In this document: one piece after another, positions 17,352 to 26,372 of the stretch
Numbering within the stretch: position 1 is the stretch's first letter
Layout of the letters: every line of letters begins with the position of its first letter
Assembly (NCBI GenBank): GCA_947625555.1
Contig: CANQOT010000005.1
Location: 1 to 64,000 of the forward strand
DNA length: 64,000 nt
Direction of reading: 5' to 3'
Source: an uncultured Clostridia bacterium
GTDB lineage: Bacteria; Bacillota; Clostridia; Christensenellales; Borkfalkiaceae
Translations under genes and position numbers: made by a program
The notes under the pieces: model-generated
Told to the model about the DNA's origin: nothing
Databases searched by the model: none
The model's input: only the letters and a program-made list of their open reading frames with translations

Positions 17352-18290
17352 TTTCAAAAACTTCCCATAAACTTCGGAGGCGGAGGCAAAGTAAGCAAAC
17401 GTATCCGGATACTTTTTGATGATGCGTTGGAGCTCGGCGATCTGGCGCTTTCTTATGAGGCAGACGAGCATGCTCCTATCCGAATGCGAATACATGCCCG
17501 TCGCATGGACCAAGGTGACGCCGTGGTGGGTGCGCTGCATGATCTCCTCGGCGACCTCTTCGGGGTGCGTCGTGATGATCTCGAACTTATAGGCCGTCTG
17601 GAAGCCGTGCATGATGACGTCGCACGTCTTGCTCGTCACATACAGGGAGACGAGGGCGAGGAGCACGGGCATGAGGTTGACGGCAAAATTATCGGCAAAC
17701 GGCTCCCCCCATTCGTAATAGATGAAGAAGGAGGCGATGACGACGACGGCATCGAAGCCCGAAGTCATCCAGCCCACGCTCAAATAGCGGTACTTCTTGT
17801 TGACGAGGGAGGCGAGGACGCCCGTTCCCCCCGCCGTGCCGCAGTTGCGGATCATGCCCGCAAGCGGAATGCCGAGCAAAATGCCGCTCGCCACCGCCGC
17901 CATGAGGCCGTAGGCGAGGGGTTCCGCAAGTCCGCCGCCCGCTTCGACGGGCGGAGCAAAGACGGGGAAGCCCTTGATCATGGGAAAGAGGATGAGGAGC
18001 CCCGAGGAGACGAGCATGGAAGCCGTCGAGACGATGGCCTCGCGCTTCCCGAGAAAGAAGAAGGCGAGGAAGAAGAGCGGCACGTTGAAGATGATGAGGA
18101 AGTACCCCGAATTGAGCTTGGTGAGATATTCCAAAAGGACGGAGAGGCCGTTGATGCCGCCGGGGGCGAATTTATTGGGTGTGACAAAGATATGGATGGC
18201 GAGCGCCCTGACGATGCCCGTATAGAGGACGGGGATCACACTGCCGAGCAGGACGTGCAGAAATTTCTTGCGGAAAGTACTCTTTTCCAT
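17349..18290 (-). CDS. YitT family membrane protein
   Basis: A 313-residue protein with an N-terminal YitT (DUF161) membrane domain of about five to six helices (residues 10-210; conserved FVTPNKFAPGGINGL and GIPLAGMIRNCGTAGG) and a C-terminal cytosolic DUF2179 domain (about 220-305; GFQTAYKFEIITTHPEEVAEEI and HHGVTLVHATGMYS). The biochemical function of the family is not established; transporter-like roles are suspected. It is a single gene with its own promoter; a 130-bp repeat abuts its end. Confidence 0.9.
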   Translation of the reverse strand: MEKSTFRKKFLHVLLGSVIPVLYTGIVRALAIHIFVTPNKFAPGGINGLSVLLEYLTKLNSGYFLIIFNVPLFFLAFFFLGKREAIVSTASMLVSSGLLILFPMIKGFPVFAPPVEAGGGLAEPLAYGLMAAVASGILLGIPLAGMIRNCGTAGGTGVLASLVNKKYRYLSVGWMTSGFDAVVVIASFFIYYEWGEPFADNFAVNLMPVLLALVSLYVTSKTCDVIMHGFQTAYKFEIITTHPEEVAEEIMQRTHHGVTLVHATGMYSHSDRSMLVCLIRKRQIAELQRIIKKYPDTFAYFASASEVYGKFLK

Positions 18291-18337
18291 GAAGGTCGCT
18301 TCTCTCTTTTGAACGGGCTATGCCCGCGATCTTCCAT

Positions 18338-18366
18338 ATCTTAACACACCGCCGCAAAAAATGCAA
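18338..18366 (-). promoter_or_regulatory. Promoter of the YitT gene
   Basis: TTGCAT (18361-18366), 17-bp spacer, TAAGAT (18338-18343) on the minus strand, about 45 bp before the start codon. Confidence 0.6.
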
Positions 18367-18390
18367 CGATTCGGCGCGCCCTGCCGACAA

Positions 18391-18420
18391 AAAATTCCCG
18401 CCTCTTTGCGGAAGCGGGAA
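18391..18420 (-). terminator. Terminator of the lipoprotein gene
   Basis: TTCCCGC and GCGGGAA arms followed by TTTTTTG on the minus strand, just after the stop at 18427. Confidence 0.75.
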
Positions 18421-18426
18421 GGGTCT

Positions 18427-19368
18427 TTATTGCTCATTCAAGGGCGGGAGATCTTCGGGGAAGGTCACGCGCGTCTTTCCGTAATTATAGAAGAGCTGGG
18501 ATACGGCGATGCGGGAAACGGGCGTCTCGGGAACGTCGGGCTCCGTCGGCTCCGCCGTGCGCGGGCGGGGCGTGATGCGGATGAGGATGCGCGGGAGCCT
18601 GCCGTGGCGGGTAAAGCAGATATGGGGCAAGGGAAGGGGGCGCGGCAGGGGCGGGATATGCTCGTGGCGGGGCTCCTTCGAACGGGCCTCGGCCCCATCG
18701 TTCACGCCCGCTTCGAAGAGGCAGGCGCTCGGCTTGCCGTCCGTGAACTTCAACACGCACTTTTCCGCCGAGACGCCGCCGACGTCGACGGGCGTCTGCG
18801 AAAGAGCGGCCGAAAGATAGTCGTTCACCGCGCTCCCGATGGAAGAAAGCCCCTCTTGGGTCGCCTCGTATCCCCTCTCGCCGTCGCTGTACGCAAAGGC
18901 CGAGAAGTTGTCCCGCGCAAACGACGGGGCGGAAAATCCGCCGAAGAATTGGGCGAATTGCTCCGAAGTGTACGTCTCCGAATCCCACTCCGACCATTCG
19001 CCGTCCTCCTTGGTGCGCGACCAGATGGCATGCTCGCCCGTAAGGTCGGCGTAGGACTGCGCCTCGAAGGTCGTCTCTTCGCCCGAGCGCACCGTGATCT
19101 CGGCCCTGACCCTGTCGCCGTCATTGCAGAAATCGACGGTGGTGACCTCGGACATGGTGGCCTCCTTTTCCGTCTGCGCGCTCTTTATCACCATCTTCAT
19201 GCAGAAGTTATCCGCGGATTCGAAGGCGGACGTCCATGCCTCTTCGGAAAGTTTTTCCGACCGAAGCGCGACGGGGTCGGTCTTTGCGGTCACGCCGCCC
19301 TCTCCCCCGCACGCCGCAAGGAGGGCGCACGCCGCGAGGACGGGTACGATATTTATAAACCTTTTCAT
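18427..19368 (-). CDS. Putative lipoprotein of unknown function
   Basis: A 313-residue protein. The N terminus MKRFINIVPVLAACALLAAC is a lipoprotein signal peptide with an LAAC lipobox, so the mature protein should be anchored to the outer face of the membrane by Cys-20. Start chosen at the ATG with AAGGAG upstream. The body is Glu/Thr-rich with the look of a LolA/DUF-type lipid- or ligand-binding fold, but I do not recognise a named family. Residues near 220-270 are rich in Pro and Arg. It follows the glycogen phosphorylase gene after a terminator, so it is probably a separate unit. Confidence 0.75.
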   Translation of the reverse strand: MKRFINIVPVLAACALLAACGGEGGVTAKTDPVALRSEKLSEEAWTSAFESADNFCMKMVIKSAQTEKEATMSEVTTVDFCNDGDRVRAEITVRSGEETTFEAQSYADLTGEHAIWSRTKEDGEWSEWDSETYTSEQFAQFFGGFSAPSFARDNFSAFAYSDGERGYEATQEGLSSIGSAVNDYLSAALSQTPVDVGGVSAEKCVLKFTDGKPSACLFEAGVNDGAEARSKEPRHEHIPPLPRPLPLPHICFTRHGRLPRILIRITPRPRTAEPTEPDVPETPVSRIAVSQLFYNYGKTRVTFPEDLPPLNEQ

Positions 19369-19412
19369 ACATTTCTCCTTTTCCGCAGTATGCGCGGCTT
19401 TGAGAAAGCTAT

Positions 19413-19441
19413 ACAAAAAGGGACTGCCGAAGCAGTCCCCT
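19413..19441 (-). terminator. Terminator of glycogen phosphorylase gene
   Basis: GGGACTGC-TTCG-GCAGTCCC on the minus strand, a stem capped by a stable UUCG tetraloop, followed by TTTTTG. Confidence 0.85.
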
Positions 19442-19456
19442 TCGATGTGAATTTTA

Positions 19457-21763
19457 TCAGCCGATGTGCCAGATGAGGGCAGCGTAGTCGCGGACCGAGC
19501 GGTCGGCGGAGAACTTGCCCGCGGCGCAGAGGTTGAGAAGGCTCTTTTTGAAAAATTCGTCGGTCCCGTAGTCGCGCAGCAGCCCCTCCTTCACGCGGAT
19601 ATAGTCGGCGAAGTCGTAGCAGACGAGGTATCTGTCGGGCTCGTATCCGCCCGTGATGCTCTCGTAGAGGCGTTTGAGGACGCCCCGCTCGTCGGAGAAC
19701 GTTCCGTTCACGAGGGTATCGAGGATGCGGCGAAGTTCGGGCGTGCGGTTGATGATATCCCAAGGGTTGTAGCTGTGCTTGACGGCGTTGACTTCGTCCA
19801 CCGTCGCGCCGAAGATGTAGTTGTTCTCCCTGCCCACTTCCTCGCAGATCTCGACGTTGGCCCCGTCCATGGTGCCGAGGGTGACCGTACCGTTGAGCAT
19901 GAACTTCATGTTGCCCGTGCCGCTCGCCTCCATGCCTGCGGTGGAGATCTGTTCGCTGGCGTCGGCCGCGCAGACGAGCTTTTCGGCATAGGAGACGTCG
20001 TAATCCTGCACAAAGACGACGCGCATCACCTTGGAGACTTCCCCGTCGCCGTTGACGAGTTTTGCGATCTCGTTGATGAACTTGATGACGGCCTTCGCCA
20101 TATAGTAGCCCGGGGCGGCCTTCGCGCCGAAGATGAAGGCGGTGGGCGGGAAGTTTGTGATGGTGCCGTCCTTCACGCCGAAGTAGAAGTGCAGAATGGA
20201 GAAGGCGTTGAGGAGCTGCCGCTTATACTCGTGCAGACGCTTGATCTGGATATCGAAGATGAAGTGCGGCGGGATCTCCACCCCCTCGCGTTCCTTGATA
20301 TAGGCGGCGAGCTTTTGCTTGTTCTCCCCCTTGATGCGCTTGAAATCGGGCAAGATCTCGTCGACATAGGGGCGGAGGGCGGCGAGCTGTTTGAGGTCGG
20401 TGTGCCAACCCTCGCCGATCTTCCCGTCGATGACCTTTGCGAGCTCGGGATTGTTGAGGAGGAGCCAGCGGCGGGGCGTGATGCCGTTCGTGATGTTGAC
20501 GAACTTCTCGGGGAATTTTTCGTACCAATTTTTGAAGGTCTCCGTCTTTAAGATGTTCGTGTGGATCTCGGCGACGCCGTTGACCTTCGACGAGACGTAG
20601 ATCGCGAGGTTGGCCATGTGGACGGTGCCGTCGCGCACGATGAAGAAGCGGTCGGGATCGAGCCCCTCGTGCTCCAACCTCTCCTGGCAGCCGAGGATCT
20701 GTTCGTAGACGGAGGGCAGAAGATCGGAGAGGGCCAAAACGTCCCACCGTTCGAGGGCTTCCGCCATGATGGTGTGGTTGGTGAAGTTGAAGCACCCGCG
20801 CGCGACGTCGAAGGCATCGTCGAAGGAGAGCCCCTCGCAGCGCAAAATGCGGATGAGTTCGGGAATGGCGAGCACGGGGTGGGTGTCGTTGAGCTGGAAG
20901 CAATACTTTTCGGGAAGGGTGTGAAGGTCTCTTCCCGCCGCCTTGAACTTCTTCACGATATCCTGCAAAGAGGCGGATACCATGAAGTACTGCTGGCGGA
21001 GGCGGAGAAGTTTGCCCACCATCGTGTTGTCGTTGGGATACAAAACGTCGCAGATCTTGGTCGCGTTGAAGTTATCGACGGCCTTGCTGTCCCCCTTCAT
21101 CGTATCGAAGAGCTCGAAGTCGAAGGGGCGCACGGGCTCGCTCGACCAAAGGCGAAGCGTGTTGACGACGCCGTTCTTATAGCCGAAGATGGGCATGTCG
21201 TAGGGCACGGCGAGGATATCCATGTCCGAGAAGCGGACGATGCAGGCATCGCGCTCGACGCGCACCGACCACGGGTCGCCCCAGCGCAGCCAATCGTCCC
21301 CCTCTTCCTTCTGGTAGCCGTCCTCGAACACCTGTCGGAAGAGGCCGTAGCGGTAGCGGATTCCGTAGCCGTCGAGGGGCAGACCGCAGCTCGCGGCCGA
21401 TTCGAGATAGCACGCGGCGAGACGGCCCAAACCGCCGTTGCCGAGTGCGGCGTCCTCCACTTCCTCGAACTGCCCGAGATCTTCGCCCACGGAGGCGAGC
21501 GCACCCTTCACCTCTTCCAAAATGCCGAGGTTCATGAGGTTGTTGTAGATGGCGCGGCCCATCAGAAACTCCGCGGAAAAATAGCCGCAGCGCTTCTTAT
21601 CCTCGGCCTTCGTCGCCGCCCAATCGGGATAGGCTTCGAGCATGACCGCCTTGGAGACAGCGTTATAGAGCTCCTTTTTGCCGGCAGTTTTGAGGTCGCA
21701 CATATCGTCGGCGCGCAAAATGCGCTCGACATCCTGTAAGAACTCTTTTTTGTTGAATTTCAT
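19457..21763 (-). CDS. glgP: Glycogen/starch phosphorylase
   Basis: A 768-residue cytosolic PLP enzyme releasing glucose 1-phosphate from glycogen. The PLP-lysine motif EASGTGNMKFMLNG is intact near residue 605, and the N-terminal half carries GNGGLGRLAACYLES and the WGDPW block typical of the GT35 family. Start at MKFNKKEF with GGAGA upstream; the longer in-frame extension runs into the promoter region. No other glycogen gene lies nearby. Confidence 0.95.
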   Translation of the reverse strand: MKFNKKEFLQDVERILRADDMCDLKTAGKKELYNAVSKAVMLEAYPDWAATKAEDKKRCGYFSAEFLMGRAIYNNLMNLGILEEVKGALASVGEDLGQFEEVEDAALGNGGLGRLAACYLESAASCGLPLDGYGIRYRYGLFRQVFEDGYQKEEGDDWLRWGDPWSVRVERDACIVRFSDMDILAVPYDMPIFGYKNGVVNTLRLWSSEPVRPFDFELFDTMKGDSKAVDNFNATKICDVLYPNDNTMVGKLLRLRQQYFMVSASLQDIVKKFKAAGRDLHTLPEKYCFQLNDTHPVLAIPELIRILRCEGLSFDDAFDVARGCFNFTNHTIMAEALERWDVLALSDLLPSVYEQILGCQERLEHEGLDPDRFFIVRDGTVHMANLAIYVSSKVNGVAEIHTNILKTETFKNWYEKFPEKFVNITNGITPRRWLLLNNPELAKVIDGKIGEGWHTDLKQLAALRPYVDEILPDFKRIKGENKQKLAAYIKEREGVEIPPHFIFDIQIKRLHEYKRQLLNAFSILHFYFGVKDGTITNFPPTAFIFGAKAAPGYYMAKAVIKFINEIAKLVNGDGEVSKVMRVVFVQDYDVSYAEKLVCAADASEQISTAGMEASGTGNMKFMLNGTVTLGTMDGANVEICEEVGRENNYIFGATVDEVNAVKHSYNPWDIINRTPELRRILDTLVNGTFSDERGVLKRLYESITGGYEPDRYLVCYDFADYIRVKEGLLRDYGTDEFFKKSLLNLCAAGKFSADRSVRDYAALIWHIG

Positions 21764-21832
21764 CGTATATTCTCCATTTTTTCTTGCGGGTCCAATGGGG
21801 GAAACCCCCTCTTTTGAAAAAAACTGCAATCC

Positions 21833-21861
21833 ATTTTACCACGGAGGCGGGGGTTTGTCAA
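21833..21861 (-). promoter_or_regulatory. glgP promoter
   Basis: TTGACA (21856-21861), 17-bp spacer, TAAAAT (21833-21838), a near-consensus sigma-A promoter about 65 bp before the start codon. Confidence 0.8.
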
Positions 21862-21956
21862 TGACCTTTGGAAAAATTTTTGACCGCTTCCTTCAAATGG
21901 ATATCAAGGGAATAAAAATTTTTTTTCGCCAATTTTCGCCATTTTGCAAAATCCTG

Positions 21957-21985
21957 TTGATAAATAGAATTGTTTATGATATAAT
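21957..21985 (+). promoter_or_regulatory. Hydrogenase operon promoter
   Basis: TTGATA (21957-21962), 17-bp spacer, TATAAT (21980-21985). The spacer region contains the inverted repeat ATAAA-N8-TTTAT, which could be a regulator site; a redox regulator of the Rex type would make sense for this operon but the match to the Rex consensus is poor. A leader of about 85 nt follows. Confidence 0.8.
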
Positions 21986-22079
21986 ACGCTTTGGTGCGAA
22001 GGGATATGGGGCAAAAACGCCCTCGCTGCAAAAGACCCTTTGCTCGAAAATGTAATCAAGCAACGGAGGTTGGATCAAT

Positions 22080-22601
22080 ATGAAACAAAGCGAAGCGAAC
22101 TGCTCGGGTTGCGCCACCTTGGGGACGCCCGAACAGCAAGCCAAACTCCATGAAGTGATCGACGCATCGAAAGATACGCCCGGTTGCCTCATGCACATCT
22201 TGCAGGAAGCGCAGGCCATCTATGGGTATCTGCCGATGTCCGTGCAAAAGGTCATTGCCGAAGAGCTCGGCATCTCCCTTTCCGAGGTTTACGGCGTCGT
22301 GACGTTCTACTCGCAGTTTTCCTTAAACCCGAAGGGCAAGCACCGCATCAGCGTCTGCCTCGGCACGGCGTGCTATGTGAAGGGATCGGATAAGATCCTC
22401 GCCGAGATCGAGAAAGAGCTCGGCATCAAGAGCGGCGAATGCACGGCGGACGGCCTCTTCTCCATCGATACCTGCCGCTGCGTCGGCGCCTGCGGCCTTG
22501 CACCCGTCATGATGATCGGCGAAGAGGTGTACGGCCGGCTCACCCCCGACAAGGTGAAAGAGATCCTCGATTCCTACAAGAAGGAGGAAGAAATCCAATG
22601 A
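22080..22601 (+). CDS. hydC: [FeFe] hydrogenase subunit, NuoE-like (HydC)
   Basis: A 173-residue thioredoxin-like [2Fe-2S] protein of the NuoE/HydC family. Cluster ligands are in CLGTACYVKG and CRCVGACGLAP. In trimeric electron-bifurcating hydrogenases this subunit passes electrons within the complex. First gene of hydCBA, with CGGAGG upstream of its ATG; its stop overlaps the next start (ATGA). Confidence 0.92.
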   Translation: MKQSEANCSGCATLGTPEQQAKLHEVIDASKDTPGCLMHILQEAQAIYGYLPMSVQKVIAEELGISLSEVYGVVTFYSQFSLNPKGKHRISVCLGTACYVKGSDKILAEIEKELGIKSGECTADGLFSIDTCRCVGACGLAPVMMIGEEVYGRLTPDKVKEILDSYKKEEEIQ

Positions 22602-24511
22602 CGATCCAAGAACTCGATAAGATCCGCGCAAGCAAAAAAGAACTCATCGACGTGCGCCGCCTCGTAAAGGAACAGGCGGAAAAGCTCGCCCCCAATACGG
22701 GCTACCGCCATCAGGTGCTCGTCTGCGGCGGCACGGGCTGCACTTCGTCGCACTCCCTCAAAGTCATCGAGCAGCTCGAAACCTCCTTGAAAGAGCTGGG
22801 CATCGACGACGTGCTCCTCGTCAAGACGGGTTGCTTCGGCCTCTGCGCCCTCGGCCCCATCATGATCGTCTACCCCGAGGGTGCGTTCTATGCGCAGATG
22901 ACCCCCGAGCACGCCAAGACGGTGGCCGAAAAGCACCTCGTAAAGGGCGGCTCCGTCGTCAAAGAGCTCCTCTACAAGGGCACCGTGCACGAGGACGGCT
23001 CCATCATCCCCTTCGCGGAGACCCCCTTCTATAAGAAGCAAATGCGTATCGCACTCAGAAACTGCGGCGTGATCGCGGCCGAAGATATCGACGAGGCCAT
23101 CGCCGCGGGCGACTATCAGGCGCTCGAAAAGGTGCTCACCTCCATGACGCCCGACGACGTCGTGAAGGAAGTGCTCGACTCCGGCCTTCGCGGCCGCGGC
23201 GGCGCGGGCTTCCCCACGGGCAGAAAGTGGATGTTCGCCAAGGCCTCGGAAGGGGATATCAAATATGTATGCTGCAACGCCGACGAGGGCGACCCCGGCG
23301 CGTTCATGGACCGCTCCGTTTTGGAGGGCGATCCCCACTGCGTTCTGGAAGCGATGACCATCGCGGGCTATGCCATCGGCGCACACCAAGGCTATATCTA
23401 TGTGCGTGCGGAATACCCCGTCGCCGTCGAACGCCTTAAAATCGCCATCGGGCAGGCGCGCAAATACGGCCTCCTCGGCAAGAACATTTTGGGGCTCGGG
23501 TTCGACTTCGATATCGATCTCCGTCTCGGCGCGGGCGCATTCGTCTGCGGCGAGGAGACGGCGCTCATGACCTCCATCGAGGGCCACCGCGGCGAGCCCC
23601 GTCCCCGTCCCCCCTTCCCTGCCGTGAAGGGCCTCTTCGGCAAACCCACCATTCTGAATAACGTCGAAACGTGGGCGAACATCAACCCCATCATCGTCAG
23701 GGGCGCGAAGTGGTTCTCCTCCATCGGCACCGAGAAGTCCAAGGGCACCAAGGTGTTCGCGCTCGGCGGCAAGATCACCAACGTCGGCCTCGTGGAAGTG
23801 CCCATGGGCACGACGCTCCGCGAGATCGTCGAAGAGATCGGCGGCGGCATTCCGAACGGGAAGAAGTTCAAGGCCGCGCAGACGGGCGGCCCCTCGGGCG
23901 GTTGCATCCCCGCGGACTTCATCGATACCCCCATCGACTTCGATAACCTCGTCGCCATCGGCTCCATGATGGGCTCGGGCGGGCTCATCGTCCTCGACGA
24001 GGATACCTGCATGGTGGATATCTCCAAGTTCTACCTCGAATTTACCGCGGACGAGAGCTGCGGGAAGTGCACCCCCTGCCGCATCGGCACCAAGCGGCTC
24101 TTGGAACTTCTCACCAAGATCACCGAGGGCAAGGGCACCGAGGAGGACCTCGTCAAGATCCAGGAGATCTCCGAACATATGAAGTCCTCTTCCCTCTGCG
24201 CGCTCGGCCAGTCCGCGCCCAACCCCGTTCTTTCCACCCTCGCGAAGTTCAGGAACGAGTACGAGGATCACATCTACAACCACCACTGCACGGCGGGCGT
24301 CTGCAAGGCCCTTCTCACCTATCAGATCGATAAGGAGAAGTGCATCGGCTGCGGCATGTGCGCGCGCAACTGCCCCGCTTCCGCCATCACGCGGACGGAT
24401 TACACTGCTCCCGGGCACAAGCTCGCGTCGTTTGCGATCGACCCCGCAAAGTGCATCAAGTGCGGCGTCTGCCTCCAGAACTGCAAGTTCAAGGCCGTCG
24501 AGAGAAAGTGA
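22598..24511 (+). CDS. hydB: [FeFe] hydrogenase subunit, NuoF-like flavoprotein (HydB)
   Basis: A 637-residue flavoprotein. N-terminal thioredoxin-like [2Fe-2S] domain (1-120; CGGTGCTSS, CFGLCALGP), NuoF core with NADH-binding GRGGAGFPTGRKW near 198 and FMN-binding ADEGDPGAFMDRS, SLBB region, [4Fe-4S] motif ESCGKCTPCRIG, and an added C-terminal 2[4Fe-4S] ferredoxin domain (CIGCGMCARNCP and CIKCGVCLQNC). This is the arrangement of HydB in NAD(H)- and ferredoxin-linked hydrogenases, where FMN is the likely bifurcation site. Start MTIQELDK overlaps hydC by ATGA; the longer upstream frame is inside hydC. Confidence 0.93.
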   Translation: MTIQELDKIRASKKELIDVRRLVKEQAEKLAPNTGYRHQVLVCGGTGCTSSHSLKVIEQLETSLKELGIDDVLLVKTGCFGLCALGPIMIVYPEGAFYAQMTPEHAKTVAEKHLVKGGSVVKELLYKGTVHEDGSIIPFAETPFYKKQMRIALRNCGVIAAEDIDEAIAAGDYQALEKVLTSMTPDDVVKEVLDSGLRGRGGAGFPTGRKWMFAKASEGDIKYVCCNADEGDPGAFMDRSVLEGDPHCVLEAMTIAGYAIGAHQGYIYVRAEYPVAVERLKIAIGQARKYGLLGKNILGLGFDFDIDLRLGAGAFVCGEETALMTSIEGHRGEPRPRPPFPAVKGLFGKPTILNNVETWANINPIIVRGAKWFSSIGTEKSKGTKVFALGGKITNVGLVEVPMGTTLREIVEEIGGGIPNGKKFKAAQTGGPSGGCIPADFIDTPIDFDNLVAIGSMMGSGGLIVLDEDTCMVDISKFYLEFTADESCGKCTPCRIGTKRLLELLTKITEGKGTEEDLVKIQEISEHMKSSSLCALGQSAPNPVLSTLAKFRNEYEDHIYNHHCTAGVCKALLTYQIDKEKCIGCGMCARNCPASAITRTDYTAPGHKLASFAIDPAKCIKCGVCLQNCKFKAVERK

Positions 24512-24522
24512 GGTGAAACAAC

Positions 24523-26238
24523 ATGGTAAATCTGAAAATCAATAATATTCCCGTAACCTGCCCCGAAGGCTCCACCATTCTGGAAGCCGCGCGTCTCGCG
24601 CATATCGAGATCCCCACCCTCTGCTTCTTGAAGAACGTGGCGTGCGTCGGCTCCTGCCGTATGTGCCTCGTCGAAGCGACGGGCGCGCGCGGCCTCGTCG
24701 CTGCCTGCGTCTATCCCGTCTCCGAGGGCATGGAAGTGCAGACCAACACCCCCAAGTGCAGAAAGAGCAGAAAGGTGACTTTGGAACTCCTTCTCTCCAA
24801 GCATAAGAAAAAGTGCCTCTCCTGCGAGCGCGCGGGTAATTGCGAACTCCAACGGCTCTCCATCGAATACAACGCCGAGGAGGACCGCTTCGAGGGCGCC
24901 AATCCCGCCTTCCCCATCGACGACTGCAATCCCTCCGTCGTGCGCGATAACGAGAAGTGCATCAACTGCATGCGCTGTGTGGCGGCGTGCAAGAAGCAGC
25001 ACGTCGGCGCGATCGGGCCCATCGGCAGGGGCTTCAACGTGCACGTCGGGAGCGCGGGCGGCTTGACGCTCGCCGAGAGCTCCTGCGTGGGCTGCGGCCA
25101 GTGCATCGTGGCTTGCCCCGTGGGCGCGCTCACCATCAAATCGGACGTGGCGAAGGTACAGGCCGCGCTCGACGATCCCGCAAAGAAGGTCGTTTTCTTC
25201 ACCGCGCCCTCCGTCCGCGCGACGCTCGGCGAGGCGTTCGGCCTTCCCGTCGGCACCAACGTCGAGGGCAAGATGGTCGCGGCCATCCGCCGCCTCGGCA
25301 ACTGCGAAGTGTTCAACATGGACGTCACCGCCGACCTCACCATCATGGAAGAGGCGACCGAGCTTTTGAACCGTATCCAGACGGGCGGCACGCTCCCCAT
25401 GTTCACCTCCTGCTGCCCCGGTTGGGTGCGCTTCGTCGAACAGCACCATCCCGACATGATCCCCCACCTTTCCACCTGCAAATCCCCGCAGGAGATGTTC
25501 GGCGGCGTGCTGAAAACCTACTATTGCGAGAAGAACGGCATCGACCCGAAGGACCTCTTCGTCGTCTCCGTCATCCCTTGCACGGCGAAGAAGTACGAAT
25601 GCGCCCGTCCCGAGATGGGCGGCGAGGTCAACGCGGCGCTCACCACCCGCGAGCTCGCCCATATGATCAAGACGGCGGCGATTAAATTTACCGATCTCCC
25701 CGACGAGGCGTTCGATGATCCGTTTGCGGCATGCTCGGGCGGCGGCACCATCTTCGGCGCGACGGGCGGCGTCATGGAAGCGGCCCTCCGCGTGGCGGCA
25801 AAGGCCCTCGACGGCAAGTTCGAAGTGATCGACTTCCCCGAAGTGCGCGGCACCTCCCCCATCAAGGAGGCGACCTACAACGTCGGCGGAAAGACGGTGC
25901 GCGTGGCCGTTGCGAGCGGCCTCGAAAATGCCGAGACCGTCATCCGGTCCATCAAATCGGGCGAGAAGCAGTACGACTTCGTCGAGATCATGGCCTGCCC
26001 GGGCGGGTGCGTCAACGGCGGCGGTCAGCCTTCCCTTCCCGACAGTATCCGCAACAGCGTGGAACTTCGCGACGAGCGGGCGAAGGCACTCTATACGAGC
26101 GACAAGGAAAACAAGCTCCGCCGCTCCTACGAGTCCCCCGTCATAGAAGTTTTGTATAGCGACTACTTCGGCGCCCCCAACAGCCATAAGGCGCACGAAG
26201 TCTTGCATACGAGCTACAAACCCAACCCGAGAATTTAA
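24523..26238 (+). CDS. hydA: [FeFe] hydrogenase catalytic subunit (HydA)
   Basis: A 571-residue catalytic subunit. In order: plant-type [2Fe-2S] domain (CVGSCRMC), His-Cys3 [4Fe-4S] site (HKKKCLSCERAGNC), two [4Fe-4S] motifs (CINCMRCVAAC, CVGCGQCIVACP), then the H-cluster domain with L1 FTSCCPGWVRF, L2 VIPCTAKKYE and L3 MACPGGCVNGG, all intact. With HydB and HydC it should form a soluble trimer that makes H2 from NADH and reduced ferredoxin, or runs in reverse. The maturases HydEFG are not in the window. A strong terminator follows. Confidence 0.96.
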   Translation: MVNLKINNIPVTCPEGSTILEAARLAHIEIPTLCFLKNVACVGSCRMCLVEATGARGLVAACVYPVSEGMEVQTNTPKCRKSRKVTLELLLSKHKKKCLSCERAGNCELQRLSIEYNAEEDRFEGANPAFPIDDCNPSVVRDNEKCINCMRCVAACKKQHVGAIGPIGRGFNVHVGSAGGLTLAESSCVGCGQCIVACPVGALTIKSDVAKVQAALDDPAKKVVFFTAPSVRATLGEAFGLPVGTNVEGKMVAAIRRLGNCEVFNMDVTADLTIMEEATELLNRIQTGGTLPMFTSCCPGWVRFVEQHHPDMIPHLSTCKSPQEMFGGVLKTYYCEKNGIDPKDLFVVSVIPCTAKKYECARPEMGGEVNAALTTRELAHMIKTAAIKFTDLPDEAFDDPFAACSGGGTIFGATGGVMEAALRVAAKALDGKFEVIDFPEVRGTSPIKEATYNVGGKTVRVAVASGLENAETVIRSIKSGEKQYDFVEIMACPGGCVNGGGQPSLPDSIRNSVELRDERAKALYTSDKENKLRRSYESPVIEVLYSDYFGAPNSHKAHEVLHTSYKPNPRI

Positions 26239-26253
26239 GAGAAACGACAGGTG

Positions 26254-26284
26254 CGCCGTCCCGCTTGGGACGGCGTCTTTTTTG
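26254..26284 (+). terminator. Terminator of the hydrogenase operon
   Basis: CGCCGTCCC and GGGACGGCG form a perfect stem followed by TCTTTTTTG. Confidence 0.9.
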
Positions 26285-26326
26285 TCCTATATTTTATATA
26301 GGGCCCGCGCGAAGCCGAGAATTTGC

Positions 26327-26355
26327 TTGACGGTTTCCCGCGAAAGGGCTATACT
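26327..26355 (+). promoter_or_regulatory. Promoter of the ABC exporter gene
   Basis: TTGACG (26327-26332), 17-bp spacer, TATACT (26350-26355). The predicted start of transcription (about 26362) lies only some 11 nt before the ATG, just enough for the GAGGA ribosome site. Confidence 0.75.
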
Positions 26356-26372
26356 TTCCCGTGAGGATCAAT